From: an uncultured Bacteroidales bacterium
Lineage (GTDB): Bacteria; Bacteroidota; Bacteroidia; Bacteroidales; Bacteroidaceae
Direction: 5' to 3'
Length of the DNA: 48,388 bases
Assembly (NCBI GenBank): GCA_902796835.1
Contig: CADBQP010000045.1
Location: 1 to 48,388 of the forward strand
Below are positions 44,872 through 48,388 of this stretch, piece after piece (positions within the stretch are counted from its first letter, which is position 1; each line of letters starts with the position of its first letter). The position numbers were made by a program, and so were the translations under genes. Below the pieces are notes generated by a model that worked only from the letters and a program-made list of their open reading frames with translations, was not told the origin of the DNA and did not search any database.

Positions 44872-45261
44872 ATGGCAAAGAAATCAGTTGCAGCTAAAAA
44901 AAGAAATGTAAAGGTTAGCGCACAGGGCCAGCTCCACGTGCACAGCTCCTTTAACAACATCATCGTATCTTTGGCAAACAGCGAAGGCCAGATTATTTCG
45001 TGGTCGAGTGCCGGCAAGATGGGCTTCCGTGGTTCTAAGAAGAACACTCCCTATGCCGCTCAGATGGCCGCTCAAGATTGTGCTAAGGTAGCTTACGACC
45101 TCGGCCTGCGCAAGGTAAAAGCCTATGTCAAGGGTCCCGGCAACGGCCGCGAAAGCGCCATCCGTGCCATACACGGAGCAGGCATCGAAGTAATCGAAAT
45201 CGTAGACGTAACACCGCTGCCCCACAACGGTTGCCGTCCTCCGAAGAGAAGAAGAGTGTAA
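44872..45261 (+). CDS. rpsK: 30S ribosomal protein S11
   Basis: 129 residues on the 30S platform. [31 protein letters not shown] and the basic end [16 protein letters not shown] are typical. 11 bases after rpsM. Confidence 0.98.
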   Translation: MAKKSVAAKKRNVKVSAQGQLHVHSSFNNIIVSLANSEGQIISWSSAGKMGFRGSKKNTPYAAQMAAQDCAKVAYDLGLRKVKAYVKGPGNGRESAIRAIHGAGIEVIEIVDVTPLPHNGCRPPKRRRV

Positions 45262-45316
45262 TTCACCAGTCACACATACACTTCATCACACTTAACGAAA
45301 ATAAAAATACAGAAAT

Positions 45317-45925
45317 ATGGCAAGATATATTGGACCAAAGTCTCGTATCGCCCGTCGTTTCGGCGAGGCAATCTTCGGACCCGACAAAGTGCTTTCGCGT
45401 CGCAATTTCCCTCCCGGACAGCATGGCAACAGCCGTCGCCGCAAGTCGTCTGAATATGGCGTGATGCTCGCCGAGAAGCAAAAGGCTAAGTACACCTATG
45501 GTGTGCTCGAAAGACAGTTCCGCAACCTCTTCGACCGCGCTGCTGCCTCGAGTGGCATCACCGGTGAGGTGCTCCTCCAGATGCTCGAAAGCCGTCTTGA
45601 CAATGTCGTTTACCGTCTCGGACTCGCTCCCACCCGTGCCGCTGCCCGTCAGTTGGTGAGCCATCGCCACATAGTGGTCGACGGTCAGGTGGTCAATATC
45701 GCTTCCTATAGCGTAAAACCAGGTCAGATTGTAGGCGTTCGCGAAAAGTCTAAATCGCTCGAAGTCATCGCCGATTCTCTCGCAGGATTCAATCACAGCA
45801 AATACGCCTGGTTGGAGTGGGACGAAAGCATCATGGCTGGTAAGTTCCTCCACCGCCCCGAACGTGCTGATATCCCCGAGAACATTCGAGAGCAACTCAT
45901 CGTCGAGTTATACTCTAAGAACTAA
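45317..45925 (+). CDS. rpsD: 30S ribosomal protein S4
   Basis: 202 residues, primary assembly protein and, in E. coli, repressor of the alpha operon. No N-terminal zinc Cys cluster is seen ([20 protein letters not shown]), so this is the zinc-free form. The S4 RNA-binding domain starts at [30 protein letters not shown]. Followed by the 218-base structured gap before rpoA. Confidence 0.98.
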   Translation: MARYIGPKSRIARRFGEAIFGPDKVLSRRNFPPGQHGNSRRRKSSEYGVMLAEKQKAKYTYGVLERQFRNLFDRAAASSGITGEVLLQMLESRLDNVVYRLGLAPTRAAARQLVSHRHIVVDGQVVNIASYSVKPGQIVGVREKSKSLEVIADSLAGFNHSKYAWLEWDESIMAGKFLHRPERADIPENIREQLIVELYSKN

Positions 45926-46067
45926 CATCATTGTTTCGACAACGATGGTCGGCATCCCGTGCAGCCTAAGTGTCCTCCCCGTGAGGCGCTGCACCTCCGC
46001 CCGTCGCATCCTCTTAGAGACTGGCACCCTTCCCGCCGCCCGGCCAGTGCGTAGCCACGACAGTGGC
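45926..46067 (+). promoter_or_regulatory. Four consecutive hairpins between rpsD and rpoA
   Basis: Four stems: (1) CATCATTGT 45926-45934 with ACAACGATG 45939-45947, UUCG loop, one mismatch. (2) GTGCAG-CCT 45959-45967 with AGG-(CG)-CTGCAC 45984-45994. (3) ACTGGC 46020-46025 with GCCAGT 46043-46048. (4) GCCAC 46054-46058 with GTGGC 46063-46067, GACA loop. No U-tract follows any of them. Confidence 0.55.
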
Positions 46068-46143
46068 GCAACACATTAAGTGTCCGTTCTGGGCAGAGTG
46101 CCACCACAAAGCTCCTCCAAAAACAACCAAAAAAGCATCTCAC

Positions 46144-47136
46144 ATGGCGATATTAGCATTTCAAAAACCAGACAACGTAGTAATGGTCGAAAGTGACGAC
46201 AAGCACGGGGTTTTCGAATTCCGTCCCTTGGAGCCAGGCTTCGGCGTAACCATCGGTAATGCTTTACGTCGCATCCTACTCTCGTCGCTCGAGGGCTATG
46301 CAATCAACACCATCCGCATCTCTGGTGTGGAACACGAGTTTGCTGCAATCCCCGGCGTGCGCGAAGATGTGACCAACATTATCCTCAACCTCAAGCAAGT
46401 GCGTTTCAAGCAAATCGTTGAGGAATACGAAACCGAAAAAGTTTCCATCACCGTCACCGACACCAAAGAGTTCCGTGCAGGCGATATAGGCAAGCACCTT
46501 ACGGGTTTTGAAGTGTTGAATCCGGAGCTGATTATTTGTCACATCACTTCGAAGAACCCCGTCCAGATAGAGCTCACTATCAACAAAGGACGCGGCTACG
46601 TGCCCAGCGACGAAAATCGCGATGCATGCACCGAAGTGTCGCAAATCCCTATCGACTCTATTTACACACCTATCCGTAATGTCAAGTACAGCGTAGAACC
46701 TTTCCGCGTTGAGCAGAAGACCGACTACGACAAGCTCGTGCTTGATATCACCACGGACGGTTCCATCACCCCCAAAGACGCGCTCAAAGAGGCCGCCAAG
46801 GTGCTCATCTATCACTTCATGCTCTTCTCCGACGAGAAGATCACGATGGAAGACACCCAACAGGATGACAACGAAGAGTTCGACGAAGACGTTTTGCGCA
46901 TGCGCCAGCTGCTCAAGACCAAGCTTACCGACATGAAACTCTCCGTGCGCGCCCTCAACTGCCTCAAGGCTGCCGAAGTAGAAACCCTCGGCGACCTCGT
47001 GCAGTTCAACAAGGCCGACCTCCTCAAGTTCCGCAACTTTGGAAAGAAATCGCTCACCGAGCTTGATGATTTGCTCGAGAGTCTGAATCTGTCGTTTGGA
47101 ACCGACATCTCGAAATACAAATTAGAAAAAGACTAA
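46144..47136 (+). CDS. rpoA: RNA polymerase alpha subunit
   Basis: 330 residues from the ATG at 46144 ([13 protein letters not shown]). A 27-codon in-frame extension (from 46063) was rejected because it lies over the hairpins and lacks similarity. The N-terminal assembly domain has [26 protein letters not shown]. The C-terminal domain (about 250-325) has [23 protein letters not shown] and [16 protein letters not shown], the helix-hairpin region contacted by activators and upstream DNA. Preceded by the unusually long structured gap after rpsD. Confidence 0.98.
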   Translation: MAILAFQKPDNVVMVESDDKHGVFEFRPLEPGFGVTIGNALRRILLSSLEGYAINTIRISGVEHEFAAIPGVREDVTNIILNLKQVRFKQIVEEYETEKVSITVTDTKEFRAGDIGKHLTGFEVLNPELIICHITSKNPVQIELTINKGRGYVPSDENRDACTEVSQIPIDSIYTPIRNVKYSVEPFRVEQKTDYDKLVLDITTDGSITPKDALKEAAKVLIYHFMLFSDEKITMEDTQQDDNEEFDEDVLRMRQLLKTKLTDMKLSVRALNCLKAAEVETLGDLVQFNKADLLKFRNFGKKSLTELDDLLESLNLSFGTDISKYKLEKD

Positions 47137-47142
47137 CACAAA

Positions 47143-47670
47143 ATGAGACACGGTAAGAAATTCAACCATCTGAGTCGTACTGCATCCCACAGAGCCGCCA
47201 TGCTCTCAAACATGAGCGTTTCTCTGATCATGCACAAAAGAATCACTACGACTCTCGCAAAAGCAAAGGCTCTAAAGAAATACATAGAGCCGCTCATCAC
47301 CAAAAGCAAAAAAGACACGACTAATTCACGTCGTGTAGTATTCAGCAAACTTCAGGACAAGTATGCCGTAACGGAGTTGTTCCAAGAAATCTCCCAAAAG
47401 GTGGCCGACCGCCCCGGCGGTTACACCCGCATCATCAAGACGGGATTCCGCCCCAGTGATGGTGCCGAAATGTGCTTCATCGAGCTCGTTGACTACGATG
47501 AAAACATGGCCAAGACCAAGAAGGCTACGCGTCGCACCCGCCGCAGCAAGAAGGCTGCCGAATCCGCTCCCGAAGCCGCTGCCAGCGAGGCCGTAGCCGA
47601 AGAAGTGAAGGCAGTGACCGAAGAGGCTCCTGCAGCTGCCGAGGAAGTTGCCGAGGAAGCACAGGCCTAA
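47143..47670 (+). CDS. rplQ: 50S ribosomal protein L17
   Basis: 175 residues. The core (1 to about 117) has [24 protein letters not shown] and [21 protein letters not shown]. The rest is a low-complexity Lys/Arg then Ala/Glu-rich tail, seen also in other Bacteroidetes L17 proteins. Last gene of the cluster, 6 bases after rpoA and directly before a strong terminator. Confidence 0.97.
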   Translation: MRHGKKFNHLSRTASHRAAMLSNMSVSLIMHKRITTTLAKAKALKKYIEPLITKSKKDTTNSRRVVFSKLQDKYAVTELFQEISQKVADRPGGYTRIIKTGFRPSDGAEMCFIELVDYDENMAKTKKATRRTRRSKKAAESAPEAAASEAVAEEVKAVTEEAPAAAEEVAEEAQA

Positions 47671-47694
47671 GCCACACACACCAACAAACATACG

Positions 47695-47730
47695 AAACGT
47701 TCCATGCCGTGAGGCGTGGAACGTTTTTTT
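47695..47730 (+). terminator. Terminator of the S10-spc-alpha cluster
   Basis: AAACGTTCCATGCC (47695-47708) pairs with GGCGTGGAACGTTT (47713-47726; one G-U) around a GTGA loop, then T. Classical intrinsic terminator. Confidence 0.9.
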
Positions 47731-47899
47731 GTGCCAGTCTGTAAAACCATTTTTTTAAGGGGACACAAACCTTGTGGAGACACAGTGCTCGCTGTTGCAA
47801 TTTGCAAGCCCGAGTTTGCAGTTTCGCAGTTCGCCGTTCGGCCATGCTCCGCAGAGCCAAATAATCGACTTGTTCGCCCACTTTAAAGTTTGCAGAAGT

Positions 47900-47930
47900 T
47901 TGCCCGTTGGTGGGGGAATATGTAAATTTG
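47900..47930 (+). promoter_or_regulatory. Promoter downstream of rplQ
   Basis: TTG at 47900-47902 (TTTGC) and TAAATTTG at 47923-47930, spacer 20. Transcription would start near 47937 into the structured segment described next. Confidence 0.55.
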
Positions 47931-47936
47931 CAGTGC

Positions 47937-48130
47937 GGCAAGATGTGGCCACGGCCACACCTCTCCTCAGCCGCCACTGACATACAAATCGAAGAGCGTT
48001 TTGCTCATCCTAAAGGAAATCTGGAAAATTTACGCTTTAACGGATGATGACAAACGTTCACACTTGAAGCATGTATTTGCTCACGCAATATATCTTCAAG
48101 GCGTGGGCAATTGTTTATATCCGTAAAGGC
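47937..48130 (+). ncRNA. Candidate structured RNA (pseudoknot-like)
   Basis: Behind the promoter come a hairpin TGTGGCC-ac-GGCCACA (47944-47959) and then a closing stem GCTTTAACGGAT (48034-48045) with ATCCGTAAAGGC (48119-48130; one mismatch, one G-U). Inside are two interleaved stems: CTTGAAG 48063-48069 with CTTCAAG 48094-48100, and TTGCTCACGC 48077-48086 with GCGTGGGCAA 48101-48110, which form a pseudoknot. A short frame from TTG 48001 to TAA 48126 (41 residues) overlaps and is the alternative reading. No known RNA family is recognised. Confidence 0.35.
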
Positions 48131-48388
48131 TTTTCCAGAGCCCCCTTTAGATAAACAAAAATTTCCCCACGCTTTTTCTTATGTGTCAGCGTAGCCCATA
48201 GCTCACCGGTAACTTGCAGGGGAAAGCGAGACAGACTTATAAGAAACCCAACGAATGTCGAAGTTCGACCGCCTTTCCGCCACCACCATAGCCGCCCTTT
48301 GGGCAGCTAGCGCCCTTGCGCCTTTCTGCGTTGCTTGCAGCAAGAGGGCAGGGGTGTTGCCGTTTTTGCGCTAGCCCCAGCCAGGCCC
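48131..48388. other. Terminal region without a recognised gene
   Basis: No convincing frame on either strand. GCTAGCGC (48306-48313) and GCGCTAGC (48368-48375) form an inverted repeat around a G/C-rich 54-base segment. A gene may begin beyond the window. Confidence 0.3.

Noticed and set aside
47525-47983. 152-codon minus-strand frame at the end of rplQ
   Set aside because: Antisense to the L17 tail and across its terminator; Cys/Arg-rich, no motif.

Overview
The window looks like chromosomal DNA of a Bacteroidales bacterium, most likely Prevotellaceae. Three things point there. Many intergenic regions carry the Bacteroidetes -7 promoter box TAnnTTTG. Almost no gene has a Shine-Dalgarno sequence. 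Two secreted proteins end in the Prevotella-type T9SS tail (YDLQGRRV ... GIYIIGNKK). The ribosomal proteins are also of Bacteroidetes type, such as one-cysteine forms of L36 and S14 and an Ala/acid-rich tail on L17. I see no rRNA, CRISPR array, phage or intact insertion sequence.

Layout. 1-1050: N-terminal part of an AAA ATPase (minus), a decayed coding remnant with an in-frame TGA, and a promoter with no obvious gene. 1050-2300: nitroreductase and Sfp-type phosphopantetheinyl transferase. 2383-9656: a nine-gene minus-strand operon, in transcription order ruvB, ybeY, polytopic membrane protein, YqaA/DedA-like protein, lipocalin-like lipoprotein, nadB, ompH, murI, AlkZ-related protein. 9881-12103: pnp. 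12488-13570: tRNA-Arg(CCU) and a BASS-family transporter. 13753-19587: cell-surface block with a T9SS cargo protein, a 48-residue peptide gene, an outer-membrane barrel and a convergent M6 metalloprotease. 19822-22203: ddh and a short cstA. 22651-26283: str operon rpsL-rpsG-fusA-rpsJ, closed by a strong terminator. 26455-32380: six non-ribosomal genes (transglutaminase-like protein, AI-2E-type permease, rsmI, two lipoproteins among them five named here plus leaders) lying between rpsJ and rplC. 32964-47670: the S10-spc-alpha supercluster from rplC to rplQ, including secY, map, infA, rpmJ and rpoA. 47671-48388: no convincing gene, but a promoter followed by a strongly structured segment.

The most interesting signal is not a gene. 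A near-palindromic 19-bp unit, repeated at a 21-bp period (two helical turns), occurs at three intergenic loci. These lie upstream of the pnp and tRNA-Arg promoters (about 12.3 kb), the rpsL promoter (22.4 kb) and the rplC promoter (32.5 kb). All three flank genes for translation or RNA metabolism, so the arrays could be phased binding sites for a growth-linked DNA-binding protein, or a dispersed repeat family. Other candidates are a roughly 95-nt sRNA with its own promoter and terminator between cstA and rpsL, elaborate hairpins between rpsL and rpsG, fusA and rpsJ, and rpsD and rpoA (possible autoregulatory elements), a perfect Shine-Dalgarno before rplF, and a pseudoknot-like RNA candidate downstream of rplQ. 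All structures were found by eye and no folding or database search was run. (The 26-32 kb interval holds five protein genes: the transglutaminase-like protein, the AI-2E permease, rsmI, the coiled-coil lipoprotein and the glycine-zipper lipoprotein.)
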